This document shows, piece by piece, positions 1 through 10,757 of a DNA stretch of 64,000 bases (positions within the stretch are counted from its first letter, which is position 1; every line of letters starts with the position of its first letter). This DNA comes from Zingiber officinale (Eukaryota > Streptophyta > Magnoliopsida > Zingiberales > Zingiberaceae). Under the pieces are notes generated by a model. The model searched no databases. It saw nothing but the letters and a program-made list of their open reading frames with translations, and had not been told where the DNA came from. The stretch is from NCBI RefSeq assembly GCF_018446385.1, contig NC_056002.1, positions 43,723,671 through 43,787,670 of the forward strand. Reading direction: 5' to 3'. The position numbers and the translations under genes were made by a program.

Positions 1-837
1 ATTGAATCCTGACCTCTGATAAGTAATTCCTAAACTCTCCTAAGAGGTATTCGCCACCACGATCGACCGTAGTGTCTTGATACTTTTACCTAGTCGTTTC
101 TCCACATCAGCCTTGTATTCTTTGAACTTATCAAAGCACTCGGACTTGTGGCGCATTAGGTAAATGTATCCATATCTTGAATAATCGTCTATGAAAGAGA
201 CAAAATATTCAAAACCTCCTCTTGCCTGGACAGACATAGGACCACACAAATCAGAGTGAACCAACTCTAACACTTCTTTGGCTCTATACCCCTTGGCCTT
301 GAACGGCCTCTTGGTCATTTTACCTTCTAAGCAAGATTCACAAGTTGGAAAATTTTCCAACTCTAATGAACTCAAAAGTCCATCGGCTATAAGCCTCTGA
401 ATCCTACTTAAGTTAATATGACCAAGCCTTAGATGCCAAAGATATGCTTGGTTCATTTCCGAAGGTTCTTTTCTCTTATTAGAATTAGAAGATGAGTTAT
501 AAATTTCCATGTTTTGCTTTGTGGAAGAAATTGGATTTAAAGTATATAAATTGCCAACTAATGCACCAGAACAGATAATCACTTTATTTCTTTTAATAAC
601 TACATCGTTACTAAAAGAAACTGAATATCCATCTAAAAACAGTAGTGAAATTAAATTCTTTCTAAAGCTGGGTACATAAAGACAATTTCTTAAAACCAAA
701 TTCCTATTTCTACTAAAAGATAAGTAGGCGTCTCCCACTACAACAGCTGCCACCTTAGTAGCATTGCCCATGTAGACGGTAATTTCTCCTTCAGATAGTC
801 GTCGGGTTTCTGGAACCCTGCAAGGAATTGCAGACAT
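1..837 (-). pseudogene. copia-1 protease end, GAG-pre-integrase and integrase start
   Basis: The minus frame from 837 encodes the end of the aspartic protease region, then the GAG-pre-integrase block (WHLRLGHINLSRIQ) with the zinc-binding pair CESC, then the integrase core opening HSDLCGPM and FIDDYSRYGYIY. These domains cut the polyprotein and insert the cDNA. Near position 70 the frame is broken: the second catalytic aspartate with its RGGEY motif continues in a neighbouring frame to the window edge, so this frame ends early at 40. The protease active-site motif DTGA lies upstream of 837 in another frame. The element therefore cannot make an intact Pol here. Confidence 0.85.
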
Positions 838-1010
838 GATCGATGGCTCCCGTATCTACACACAGGTGCTGGTAGATAACACCGCTAAACATGTTTCAAC
901 AACTAGAGTATGAGATATACCTTTGTTTTGGTTCCTACGAGACAGATCGCCTTCCAATGTCCTGCCTGCTTACAGATGAAGCATTTGCCCTTGACTTCTT
1001 CATTCCGACT
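838..1010 (-). pseudogene. copia-1 nucleocapsid zinc knuckle and protease active site
   Basis: Directly after the gag stop codon, in the same frame, the minus strand encodes a CCHC knuckle, CFICKQAGHWKAIC, at about 935-980. One TAA codon separates it from gag. A shift then carries the linker (LVVETCLAVLST), and a further shift is needed to read the protease site CVDTGAIDHVCNS at about 825-865. So one nonsense codon and at least two frameshifts fall within 170 bp. This is ordinary decay of a Gag-Pol junction. Confidence 0.75.
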
Positions 1011-1706
1011 TTAAATCTCGTACTGAGATTTATTCACTTTCACACCGACTTGTTTCTTCTTCTTCTTTCCTTCATTAGAAGTAGAACCATTTTCAAGATA
1101 GTGAATTTGAGCATTGTGATGAATTCTTCCGCTTGAAGTTCTCAATAGTTCCGCTAATGAATAAACCCTCTTATTCATATTATAGTTCCGCTCAAAACTT
1201 CTAGGTAGCGTTTGGAGGATCATATCGATCTGGGTTTCCCCATCAATTTCTCCTCCAAGGATCTGTATCTCGTTCAGATAAGCCATCATCTTTAGGATAT
1301 GATCCCTTACAGGAGTACCCTCTTGCATGGTGGCTGTCATTATCTTTCTCATGGCTTCTTGCCTAGAAGCCCTATCTTGATGACCAAAGAGTTCCTTGAG
1401 ATTGTTCATAATATCATAGGCTGTTGGTAAATCTTGATGCTGATGTTGCAATACATTTGACATTGAAGCCAAAATGTAACACCGCGCCATCTCATCTGCT
1501 TTTACCCATTTCCTATGATATTCAATCTCCTCTTGGGTAGATTCACCAGTAGGTGCATCAGGGCACTGCTCAGTCAGTACATATTTATAGCTTTCAGCAG
1601 TAAGAACAATGTCCAGGTTTCTTTTCCAATCTATGTAGTTTGGTCCAGTAAGTCTATTCTGTTGAAGTATGATGGACAGTGGGTTGAAAGACATCCTAAG
1701 AATCAC
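1011..1706 (-). pseudogene. copia-1 gag capsid region
   Basis: A 231-residue reading frame starts with MILRMSFNPLSIILQQNRL and contains LTGPNYIDWKRNLDIVL, the usual opening of the plant copia capsid (DUF4219/UBN2 type). It then has FGHQDRASRQEAMRKIMTAT and a lysine-rich tail. The protein would form the virus-like particle. The second methionine (MSFNPL) is the likelier start, matching related gags. The frame ends in TAA just before the zinc knuckle, which continues in the same frame, so this is a truncated Gag rather than a natural stop. Confidence 0.85.
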
Positions 1707-1712
1707 AAATAA

Positions 1713-1922
1713 CTTTTGGTCAGAACTCTAAATTTAGAATAATATTGATTCCTCAAACAATACTATTTTAAGTTAACCAACACCTCATAACACCGTGAAT
1801 TTTGTATGCCACGTTAGTGTGGACGTATACAAATTCAACATTTATAAAAGGAGGGTTTTAACCCATTAATTTTATTATCTTGTCAACCTAACTTTTTGAC
1901 AAATAAAATTAATAGTTGGTAT
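1713..1922 (-). other. copia-1 leader next to gag (no gene)
   Basis: This is untranslated leader between gag and the inserted solo LTR. It is AT-rich with no reading frame of note. It continues at 3664 on the other side of the insertion. Confidence 0.5.
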
Positions 1923-2424
1923 TGTTAGGATCCTTCGTACGGAGGCTAGAGAGGGGGGTGTGAATAGCCGACCCCAAATCGTCGTTTCTTTCTACAAAAC
2001 ATGTTAGCGCAGCTGAAAATAAACACAGAAACGAAAGGGAAAGAAGACAAACCTCAAACAAACCGATGTAACGAGGTTCGGAGATAAACTCCTACTCCTC
2101 GGCGTGTCCGTAAGGTGGACGAAGCCTATCAATCCGTCGGTGGATGAGTCCCCGGAGAACCGGCTAATAGATGCTCCTTGTGGGTGGAGAAACCTCGCCA
2201 CAATACTTGTAACAACAAGAAAGGAGTACAAGGAAAGCAAGAAGCAAATACAAACAACAATATGAATGCAACACTCGCTTGCCTTCTCTGTCGACCGGAG
2301 GTGATGAAGCAGCAACTTCACAACCCAACTGCAGCAGCTGATCGACGACTGGAAGCTCACGCGAAGCTTCGGAAGCGAGCTCAACAAAGCTCAGAACCTC
2401 AGAGCACAGGAGCAGAAGCTTCAA

Positions 2425-2465
2425 TCCAAGGAAGAAGAAGAAGAAGTAGAAGAAGAAGAAGAAGC
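2425..2465. repeat. GAA-type microsatellite in solo-1
   Basis: A purine run of GAAGAA and AGAAGA triplets lies just downstream (minus strand) of the solo-1 TATA box, in the presumed R/U5 part of the LTR. Solo-2 has a shorter GAAGAA run in the same place (39362-39380). Confidence 0.7.
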
Positions 2466-2488
2466 CAATGTAGAAGCTCTCAGCCTCC

Positions 2489-2495
2489 TTTTATA
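2489..2495 (-). promoter_or_regulatory. TATA box of solo-1 LTR
   Basis: The minus strand reads TATAAAA followed by GGAGG. The same TATAAAAGGAG context occurs in solo-2 at 39403-39409. This fixes the transcriptional orientation of the LTR. Confidence 0.6.
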
Positions 2496-2550
2496 CCTGC
2501 GGAGAAAGAAGCACAGAAGAAATCTAGTCATTGCGTCGCAACGGCTAGTG

Positions 2551-2757
2551 CTGATCGGTCCACAGACCGATCAGGGAACTTCCTGATCGGTCCGGGGGAC
2601 CGATCAGGCTTTGTGCTGATCGGTCCCCAGACCGATCAGCCCCTCTTGCGCCTCGCTCCTGCTCGGCTTCTGATCGACTCCTGATCGGTCACCAGACCGA
2701 TCAGTTATCACACAGTATGCTACTGATGTGTTACTGATCGGTCACCAGACCGATCAG
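2551..2757. repeat. Array of five CTGATCGGTC hairpins
   Basis: Five inverted repeats have the form CTGATCGGTC, a 4-5 nt loop, GACCGATCAG, at 2551-2574, 2583-2607, 2616-2639, 2681-2704 and 2734-2757. The 10-bp arms are perfect while the spacers differ in sequence and length. A degenerate half-unit (GGATCGATCC) follows near 2774. The array begins 56 bp from the TATA box on its upstream side. No function is known to me. Confidence 0.95.
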
Positions 2758-3019
2758 AATATTCGCGGTATCACTGGATCGATCCAGCTCATGGTTTTCG
2801 CCCAAACCAACATCCGGTCAATCTTGACCTGTTGGTACATTGCGCCTAGCATCCAGTCACTCCCTTGACCTGCTAGGACTCCCCGCTAAGTGTCAGGTCA
2901 ATCCCTTTGACCCACTTAGACTTTTCTCTCCGTACCAAGTATCCGGTCAATCCTATGACCTACTTGGACTTCCCATCACCAGATGTCCGATCACCCTTGA
3001 TCCATCTGGATTTTCCCTT

Positions 3020-3260
3020 GCCCAGCTTCAATCACCAGGACTTTCACCTAGCTTCACTCACTAGGGTTTTCACCTGGCTTCACTCACCAGGATTTCCAAT
3101 CTGTCTGGCTTCACTCACCAGGATTTCCCAACTGCCTGGCTTCACTCACCAGGACTTTTCCAATTGCCTGGCTTCACTCACCAGGACTTTCTAACTGCCT
3201 GGCTTCACTCACCAGGACTTTCCCGTCTGTCTGGCTTCACTCACCAGGACTTTTCCACAT
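3020..3260. repeat. Short tandem repeats, CTTCACTCACCAGGA type
   Basis: About eight imperfect copies of a unit of about 30 bp built on GGCTTCACTCACCAGGACTT lie inside solo-1, with diverged copies in solo-2 (40045-40325). A second simple repeat (GTGCCAAGCTCC..TTGGACTTTTCC) follows at 3335-3460 and is expanded in solo-2 at 40465-40680. Long reading frames across these repeats are artefacts of the repetition. Confidence 0.85.
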
Positions 3261-3663
3261 CCGGTCCAGAGAACGAGCTTCCGAGCCCTCTCTGACCACA
3301 GTCCGGAGAACGAGCTTCCGAGCCCTCTCCGACTTCCCATGTGCCAAGCTTCCATACTTAGACTTCTCCGTGCCAAGTCTCCATACTTGTACTTTTCCCG
3401 TGCCAAGTCTCCATACTTGGACTTTTCCCGTGCCAAGCTCCCTGCTTGGACTTTTCCGAGTCAGGTCAACTCACCTTGGGTCAACCAGGTCAACCTTGAC
3501 CGCGGGTTGCACCCACAATCTCCCAAGCTTGTATCCTTGTCAAACATCAAGATACAAACATTGTCAAACATAACTCGTCAAACATCAAAACACAACTCGA
3601 GTCCAGTCAACTCAAGTCTAGTCAACCAGGTCAACCTTGACCTAAGGTTGCACCAACAGGTAT

Positions 3664-4535
3664 CATTTGGTCACACAAATAATAGCAGTGACTCCGTTAG
3701 GGAGGATACTATTAGATGTGTCTAAGTGTATACCATTACTTGACACTAAGTCCATTAATAAGATTATGCCCCTTCCGTTGGGGAAGATCACACGCTCTTA
3801 ATTAACTTCCTATAGTCATCCAAAAATGGAAGTCTGTTCTAGTGATCCGCAAACAAGCTCATCCGTTATGGAGGAAGGCACTCAGAGCCAACGCGCAAGC
3901 TTGTTTGCATCACTTACAAACCAGTAATGGAGACCATGGGATTTATTTAAAAATCCCTCTCCCACTTAGTTATTTATAAATGAGGAATTTTAACTATGCT
4001 AACCTACTTAAACTTGTAAACTAACATGCACACACAGCACAATATAAAAGCAATAAATAGAAAATTTAATTTTCAACTATTATGGCTTTTATCTCTAATT
4101 GTCCTCCATGTGTTGTCATCCCAAGTTGCTGCCATATTTGGCCACCGCCACCGGGTCTAGCTGTCGCATCCATCTTGCTCCTACTTCCGCTGCGCCTCTG
4201 GTCCTTAGAAGGTTCCACGCTTTGCAAGATTCGATCCATGACATAAATAGAATTTTACATTTTGATCCTATATTCCATAAAAGGAATGTACATGTATCTA
4301 GATCAAAATAAAATCCTAATAAAACTAAATACGACTCTGCTGTATTTTAATACAATCATGCACACACATATAAATTGCCCTTGACATGTCCAGGGTCCAA
4401 TCACACATAATTAACTAAAAGCCATAATAGTTGGATCTGCATCCACAAAGTTAGCACATCCTACTATTATCACCTAAATTATGTATGACATGTGCATAAT
4501 TAAACTAAATACCAAATACACAGAGGCAAAACCTA
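3664..4535 (-). other. copia-1 leader between primer site and gag (no gene)
   Basis: This is untranslated leader of copia-1 on the far side of the inserted solo LTR. It is AT-rich and contains no domain I recognise. A short GC-rich patch at 4100-4240 is not a recognisable gene. Confidence 0.5.
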
Positions 4536-4547
4536 GCTCGATACCAA
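4536..4547 (-). other. Primer binding site of copia-1
   Basis: The minus strand reads TTGGTATCGAGC directly after the LTR end CAACCAACA. This matches the initiator-methionine tRNA 3' end complement (TGGTATCAGAGC) with small changes. It marks the junction of LTR and leader and proves the minus orientation. Confidence 0.8.
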
Positions 4548-4548
4548 T

Positions 4549-6928
4549 TGTTGGTTGCTACTCGGAAAACCTAGAGGTTCCATTGTCAAAAATTTTGTAC
4601 AAAGGTCTGAACCTTTTCCTAGCTACCATGTGTTCTTTAAATTAAATTTTGGATCCCTGCGGAACTTAACACGTTTGATCCAAAACTTAATCTATTTGTT
4701 CTTTTAGGTTTTGACTTGGATCTCCTGCGGAACTTAACACGTTCAACCCAAGTCTCCTTAAGTTATTAATTCCATTAAATATTAATTTCCATAAAAGGTT
4801 CCCAGTACTGACGTGGCGAGGCACATGGCCTTCTTGGATATGGGAGCAACCACCACCGACTAGACAAAACCTTTAATAGAAAGCTAATATTTAATTTCCT
4901 AAAATAACTTTAGGTTAACCAAAGAGAACAATCAAATCACAAGGAAAAGAAAGAAAACAAAAGAACACAACATCGAAAAACATATTCGAAATACTAGATC
5001 ATAAGCCTCTTGTATTTGGTATTATTTCCATAAATAACTAGCATGATGCGGAAATAAAAATTACTAATTATACCTTGTAGAAAAACCTCTTGATCTTCTA
5101 CCGTATTCCTCTTCTAACCTCGGACGTTGTGTGGGCAACGATCTACCAAGATGAGAAACCACCAACCACCTTCTTCTCCTCCAAGCAAGGTTCGGCCACA
5201 AAGGAAGAACTTTACCAAAGAAGAAAATCAAAATACTAACCAAGCTCCAAGAGATGCTAACTTTCTCTCCTTCTTCTTCTTCTTCTCCAAGTAGTATCCG
5301 GCCACCACAAGAACTCCAAGAGAGATGAAGTATTCGGCCACCACAAGAGGAAGAGAGGGAGAGGGTAATGGCCGGCCACAACACCAAGGAAAAAGGAAGA
5401 GAAAACAATAGAGGTTGTATCCCATGAAGGCACCCTCACCCCTTCTTTTATATTCCTTGGCCTAGGCAAATTAGGAAATTTAATTACAATAAATTTTCCT
5501 TAATTTCCTTGACTTGATTTAATTGAGAGAAATAAAATAAAATTTCCCAAATCAATTTCAAGTGGCCGGCCATATCATTGGAAAACAAAAGAGGACAAGT
5601 TTTAATCAACAATTAAAACTTCCTAATTTGTTTCCGGAAATTTAAAAAAAAATAAAATTTCTCTTTAAAATCTCTTCATGGTTAATAAAAGGAAATATCT
5701 ATAATTTTAATTTTATTAACATGTGAATAATTTTAAAGAGAAAATAAAACATCTCTCCAATCTACAAATAAGGAAAGAGATCTAATCTCTTTCTTTAATC
5801 TTTTAAATCTTTTACAAGAGATATTTTAATTCTAATTCTCTTTAAATTATATCTTCCATTATAATAAAAATTAAAATTAAATTTCTTTTTAATTTATTTT
5901 GGCGGCCCTACTAGCTTGGGTTCAAGCTAGGCCAGCCACACTATACCTAGGCGGCCCTAGCTTGGTTCCCAAGCTGGCTTGGCCGACCCTGGGTGGGTAT
6001 AGAAGGTGGGTATAGGTGAGTATAGAACTCTATAAATAAGAGGCTACGATAGGGACTGAGAGGAGGAATTGGTTTTGGTCTCCCGATAAAATTAAGCATC
6101 CCGTGTTCGCCCCGAACACACAACTTAATTTTATCAATGATAATTCATTCCACTAGAGAACTATCATTGAACTACGCACCAATCCCAAATTACATTTTGG
6201 GCTCCTTCTTATTATGAGTGTGTTAGTCTCCTATGTTTAATGTCCACTAATTAAGTGAGTTACGACAACTCATTTAATTAATATCTAAGTCCAAGAGTAG
6301 TACCACTCAACCTTATTGTCATGTCGGACTAAGTCCACCTGCAGGGTTTACATGACAATCTTTATGAGCTCCTCTTGAGGACATTATCAACCTAGTATCT
6401 CTAGGACACAGTTTCCTTCTATAATCAACAACACACACTATAAGTAATACCATTTCCCAACTTATCGGGTTTGTTGATTCAACGAACTAAATCTCACCCA
6501 TTGATAAATTAAAGAAATAAATATCAAATATATGTGCTTGTTATTATATTAGGATTAAGAGCACACACTTCCATAATAACTGAGGTCTTTGTTCCTTTAT
6601 AAAGTCAGTATAAAAGAAACGACCTCAAATGGTCCTACTCAATACACTCTGAGTGTACTAGTGTAATTATATAGTCAAGATAAACTAATACCTAATTACA
6701 CTACGACCTTCTAATGGTTTGTTCCTTTTCCATTTTGGTCGTGAGCTACTGTTTATAATTTATAAGGTACTGATAACATCATCTTCTGTATGTGACACCA
6801 CATACTATGTTATCTACAATATAAATTAAATGAACAATTACAAACAAATGTAGACAATTAGACCAAATGTGATTCTTTATTCATAATAAATGTTTACAAA
6901 TCTTAGGCTTTCAGTATACATTCCAACA
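4549..6928 (-). repeat. 5' LTR of copia-1 (2.38 kb)
   Basis: The LTR starts TGTTGGTTGCTAC and ends CATTCCAACA on the plus strand, giving TG..CA termini, and abuts the primer site at its left end. A minus-strand TATA (ATATAAAAG, about 5445-5453) puts U3 at 6928 to about 5460. About 450 bp upstream of it are two imperfect palindromes, CTAGCTTGGGTTCAAGCTAG near 5910-5930 and AGCTTGGTTCCCAAGCT near 5959. The right-hand flank (CATAA) cannot be compared because the other LTR is outside the window. Short coding-looking stretches at 5060-5470 come from CCACCACAAGA repeats and are not genes. Confidence 0.85.
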
Positions 6929-6938
6929 CATAAACCCT

Positions 6939-9136
6939 TCATGCACTATCATCAAAATTAAAGAGAGAATCAGGGATGGAGCCCATCATGACCGCCAGAT
7001 CTTCGAGGGGGATCGACAGCTCGGTGGGTATGTGGCCCTTGGTCTTCAGATATTCGACTGCCACTTTGATCATCTCTTCAAAAGTTAAGGACAGCTTGTC
7101 GCTGAACTTTTCGCCAAATTCATCCGAGCGGACGAAGGCTTTGCGCACTTCCGCCGACCGACCGGGCTCCCCATCTTGATATTCTTTGAGCGTGACTTGG
7201 GAAGCGTCAAGGGCAACCTGAAGATATTTCAAAGCCCCTTCAGATTTTGCCTGGTCAGCCGAGCGACTCTCTCGTTCAGTGGCCAGCAAGGCGTCCAAGT
7301 CCTTCACGCGCTGTTCTAGCCCGCGGTTTTCCACCTTCATCAAGTCCATATCTTCGATGGCCTTGAGCTTCTGGGTGGTCGCGAGCTTTATTTCTTTATC
7401 GCGTTGCTTGACCAGGGCGTTGAGCCGAGTTACTTCACCTGCCAAGTCAGAGGATCTATTCCGCTCGGCTTCCAAGAGCTTCTTGGCCTTCTCCAAAGCA
7501 GCCGTGGATTGTCCTCTGCTTTCGTTCGAAGCTTTGAGATTTTTCAGCTCGTCCTCCAACTCGGCCAGGCGGTTGCTGATGGCGATCTGCTCCACCCAGT
7601 TCTGTGAACGGATGTGATCAAGTTAGAAGCTAAACCAAATTAGCCAACAAGACAAAGGATATACCCAGTTGCCTATTGCAAATTGCTGTCTCCTAGTTGG
7701 CTGGGGGTCATAAGAGCGATGCGAAGCCGAGCGTCCTCCCAAGCTTTGGCCAGAGCACCTGTAAGGGTGATTTGCTGTTCGGGAACCGCTGGCCGATCGG
7801 CAGCCAATAAATATTCCTCCGACAGAAATCGCAGAACAGTTTTTATCAACCGCGGGCCGCTCGGATCATCGTGGGGCGCAGTTGCTGTGCCAGACGGCTC
7901 GCCAATTGTGGAAGGATGGTCGCCCAAACGTCTTAGGCGACGCAAGGTCCGAGGAGGACTAGTAGGCGGCACCTCGGAAACAGCCCGGGGGGAGCCGAGC
8001 GGCGTAGGGGTGCTCTCCGTGGAAACCGCTCCGGAGATCAAGGGAGCATCATCACCTCGCTCGGAACGCTGCTCATCGGATGAGGTCGGCTGAGAGGCTT
8101 GCTCTTGCCGTCTGCGTTTCCGAGTCGCTAGAGGAACCTCATTTGCCGAGCGGCCCTCTACCTCGGCTTGAGCAGAGGACGCGATATTGCCTCCAGCCTC
8201 GTCTAGAGAGACAGAAGCGGTTACGGCTTCGGGGACCATCTGAGTCCCCTCACCCCCTCCAGCTGCTGAGCCAGCCAGGACCAATCCCCGTTCGGCGACC
8301 TCCTTATTCTTCGCCGCCTCAATCTCAGCGGCTCTCAACTTTAGCCGCTCGGTAGCCTTGGCGCGCCACATGACTTCGGCTGCAGAAGCAAAGAATAAAT
8401 CAGTTAGAACAAAAGAAAGAGGACGATAAGAGCACTTACTCATGCTGCAAGGCAAGTCGGCTGGGACTAGGGACAAGCCGAATATATACAACACTCCCGG
8501 AAGGAGCAGCTTGTCGATGTGGTAGCATTGGCCGACCAGCCGGTCGGCTGCATGAAGATAGGCTGGATCGCCCCTAAACTTGCCGAGCTCCGGTTGTGCT
8601 GGCATCGTCGTCTGCCATTTGATACAGAAAGTCGGTGGCTCGGGGAAACACATATAGAAAAAATGCTCCTTCCAGTGTTTGTTGGAGGTCGGCATATTAT
8701 TGAAAAGAACAAAACCTATCCTAGATTGGAAAACGAAGGTACCCCACTCGGCTTGCTTAGGATAGTAGAAGTAGTGGAAAATTTTGGGATCCAAGGGGAT
8801 GCCGTTCAGTTTAAAGAGAATTACCACCCCGCTCAGCAGCCTAATCGAGTTCGGAACTAGCTGGCCGAGCGGGATGCGGAAGTAGTTGCACACTTGTAAG
8901 AAGAATCGATGTGGAGGAAATCGCAGCCCGACCAGAAATTGGTCTCGGAAAAAGAGAACGGTGCCGGGCGGCGGTTCATTAGGCCGGTCGGTGGGTGTGG
9001 CTAATACTATGTGGTGGTCGGCGGGAAGTTCATAGGTCTGAGCGAGGCACAGTGCGTCCTCCTCGTCAAACCGGCTCTCCATGGTCGTGTACCAAAGACC
9101 AGGAGCGTCGGCGGTAGGTTGGGAAGTGCTAGTCAT
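6939..9136 (-). pseudogene. Antisense gene (aORF) of Tat-1, three exons
   Basis: This is a protein of unknown function encoded antisense to gag-pol, as described for the Tat lineage. The start (9134-9136) is the methionine of MTSTSQPT, matching the start of the homologue at 41058. Exon 1 runs to 8440 (WYTTMESRFDEED, FYYPKQAEWGTF, SNKHWKEHFFYMCFPEPP). A 60-bp intron (8380-8439, GTAAGT..TGCAG) follows. Exon 2 is low-complexity, rich in Ser/Pro/Glu. A 63-bp intron follows at 7602-7664. Exon 3 is a coiled coil (NWVEQIAISNRLAELEDELK) ending SLFNFDDSA. A TAG codon just before the second intron replaces the GAG present in the Tat-2 copy, so this copy is broken by one nonsense mutation. The intron signals are read by eye. 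Confidence 0.8.
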
Positions 9137-9211
9137 GGGTGAAAATAAAAAAGAAATGCAGGACAAAAAGAAAGGGAAATCAAGCAGGAAAGAAAGGTGG
9201 CAGAACGACAA

Positions 9212-9817
9212 GGGCAGCTAACAGAAAGCGTAAAGGAAGGAGGAAGTGAAGAAAGGAAGGGCTTACGAGTAAATGGGTGATCGAAAGGGGTTGTGAGGTC
9301 GTCGGAGAGCTGAGAAACGGAGTCGCCGGAGCAGAAGGAAGCAGTAGTGCGTCGAAATGCGATGGAGCAGGAAGGCGGCGGAGAGAAGAAATCGAAAGCT
9401 TTATAGCGTTGGCCTCTGATAGCCCTAGCCGTTGGATTCAGGTTGCAAAAAACGAAGCTATCATCAAACCGTTCATTTCAAACGGCGGCTGTCCCATCGG
9501 AGGTAACGCCACCGCCATACACTGACAAAAGCGAGATCGCCATGTGTCAGCAGGATACGGGTCACATTTAATGAACGCCCCTTACTGCGCGCAGTGCACG
9601 TGCTTGGCAGTAAAGGAGAAGATTCGGTATGGATTCCAAGGGAATACAAGGCACGGGCAAGAAACCGCCGAACGGGTGTAACGAAGAGTGTAAGCTGAGC
9701 GGATGAGCATCCCTAAGCCAGGCCGAGCGGACTAGTATAGCAGCCGTTACTCAATCAGATCGGTAGTCCAGTCAGTCGGACTTCGCCTCCTTCGACTAGA
9801 CTTGAGGGGGAGGCGAG
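9212..9817. other. 5' region of the antisense gene and polypurine tract of Tat-1
   Basis: There is no coding region. It contains the TATA box and presumed 5' UTR of the antisense gene, then GC-rich spacer, then the purine run at 9802-9817 directly against the LTR, which would prime plus-strand DNA synthesis of the element. Confidence 0.6.
9400..9405 (-). promoter_or_regulatory. TATA box of the Tat-1 antisense gene
   Basis: The minus strand reads GCTATAAAGC about 265 bp upstream of the antisense gene start. Tat-2 has CCTATAAAATC in the equivalent place (38741-38750). The antisense gene thus appears to have its own promoter, separate from the LTR. Confidence 0.55.
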
Positions 9818-10664
9818 TGATCCGGCGGTGAGAACGGGGGACCCCCTTTTCGAGGAGTCAACGCCACGTGGAAGTCAGAAGGCCAGGTGGCCGATCGGAT
9901 AAGGAGGGACCGACCGGACGATCGAGAAAAGGTGGGAGCGGTAGGCCGACCGGAAAAGGGGGGCCGACCGACCGGCCGGTCGACTGGTGTCTGACTGATG
10001 GCAAAAGGTGCCCCGGCGAGATTCGGGGTTCCGACGCTCGCTGAACAGGATCATAGGGCCGAGCGGATGGCACGCTCAGTCGAAGACATAAGGTGGCATA
10101 CTGCGAACAGTCCCCACATAGCACATTACCGAGGATCTCCCAAGCATACCAGTGCATATGGAGGGCCAGACGTGAGGTGAGTGCCGGCCGGCCGAACGCC
10201 CCGGCATGGAGCGGGGAGAGAAGGACAAGGAACATCTTCTGACAGCTGTCATGCTCTATGACTAGGCCATACTCCAAATCTGGCGACAAGGTGTTCTGCT
10301 GTCCCATCGAAGACGTGCCTGGACTGTAGCAGTATGGTATCAGGTAAGCTTTCTGACAAACGCATACCGAGGTATGGGCTAAGGACACGTATTTGCCTTG
10401 GTAGGCGTGCATGAGCTCTTTCACCGCTCTATATAAGGAGCCTTATACTTCGCCGAAGGTACGCGTTATATAATTTTTGGAGCCACTTCTTCGTCGTTCG
10501 CTTACCTGACTTGAGCGTCGGAGGGTCGCCGCCGGGAACCCTTTCCTGACCCGACTTCTGTGCAGGTTCGCCGGAGGTTCGTACGACCAGTCGAAGATCT
10601 ACGTCAGCGACTCGGAGAGCGCCACGTGCCCAGCGTCCGTTGATTCAGCTTTCGGACAGGATCA
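9818..10664 (+). repeat. 3' LTR of Tat-1 (847 bp)
   Basis: It begins TGATCCGGCGG and ends CGGACAGGATCA. Blocks shared with the Tat-2 LTRs (reverse orientation) include ACTTGAGCGTCGGAGGGTCG, the GCCACGTG run and the terminal CCGTTGATTCAGCTTTCGGA. A TATA box (CTATATAAGGAG at about 10431) precedes the shared R/U5 part. No matching duplication can be tested because the 5' LTR is outside the window. Confidence 0.85.
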
Positions 10665-10757
10665 GTTATGTTGTCATATCCTAACGACCATTGTATCCTA
10701 TTTGTGGTTGAGAGAGTCATTAGTAATCGTTGGTATATCCTGTCGATCATTGTCTCC

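Larger units (their letters stand above)
1923..3658 (-). mobile_element. Solo LTR of a large copia family (solo-1)
   Basis: The block starts TGTTAGGATCC, ends GCACCAACA, and is flanked by a perfect 5-bp duplication GGTAT (1918-1922 and 3659-3663). It has no internal coding region, so it is a solo LTR left by recombination between two LTRs. It is related along its length to solo-2 at 38857-40897. The TATA box (TATAAAA at 2489-2495, minus) shows the LTR is minus-oriented. Upstream of it, in transcription, lies an array of five CTGATCGGTC hairpins, then a run of about 30-bp direct repeats. Confidence 0.9.
1..6928 (-). mobile_element. Ty1/copia retrotransposon, 5' part (copia-1)
   Basis: Read on the minus strand, the order is 5' LTR (6928 to 4549), primer binding site, leader, gag, zinc knuckle, protease, GAG-pre-integrase and integrase; the window edge cuts the integrase, so reverse transcriptase and the 3' LTR lie outside. 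Protease before integrase is copia order. The leader is split by a solo LTR at 1923-3658. Frameshifts and a stop codon break the polyprotein, so the copy is defective. The right end abuts the 3' side of the antisense gene of a Tat gypsy element, showing that copia-1 inserted into that older element. The long LTR and the gag sequence suggest a Tork/Angela-like lineage, but that is inference. Confidence 0.85.
6929..10664 (+). mobile_element. Truncated Tat-type Ty3/gypsy element (Tat-1): antisense gene plus 3' LTR
   Basis: This holds the antisense gene (minus), its promoter, a polypurine tract (TTGAGGGGGAGGCGAG at 9802-9817) and an LTR. The antisense gene lies between pol and the 3' LTR in Tat elements, so the element itself runs on the plus strand, and its gag-pol would be left of 6929, beyond the copia-1 insertion. 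Tat-2 (37545-50786) has the same order in the opposite orientation, which supports the assignment. Confidence 0.85.

Noticed and set aside
2840-3725. Open frames with repeated FTHQDF or SLLGLF peptides (also 39900-40812)
   Set aside because: They arise from short direct repeats inside the solo LTRs and are on the strand opposite to LTR transcription.
6020-6060. Plus-strand TATA-like CTCTATAAATAAGAGG in the copia-1 LTR
   Set aside because: The LTR is minus-oriented by its primer site and has a better-placed minus TATA; no plus-strand transcript unit is visible.
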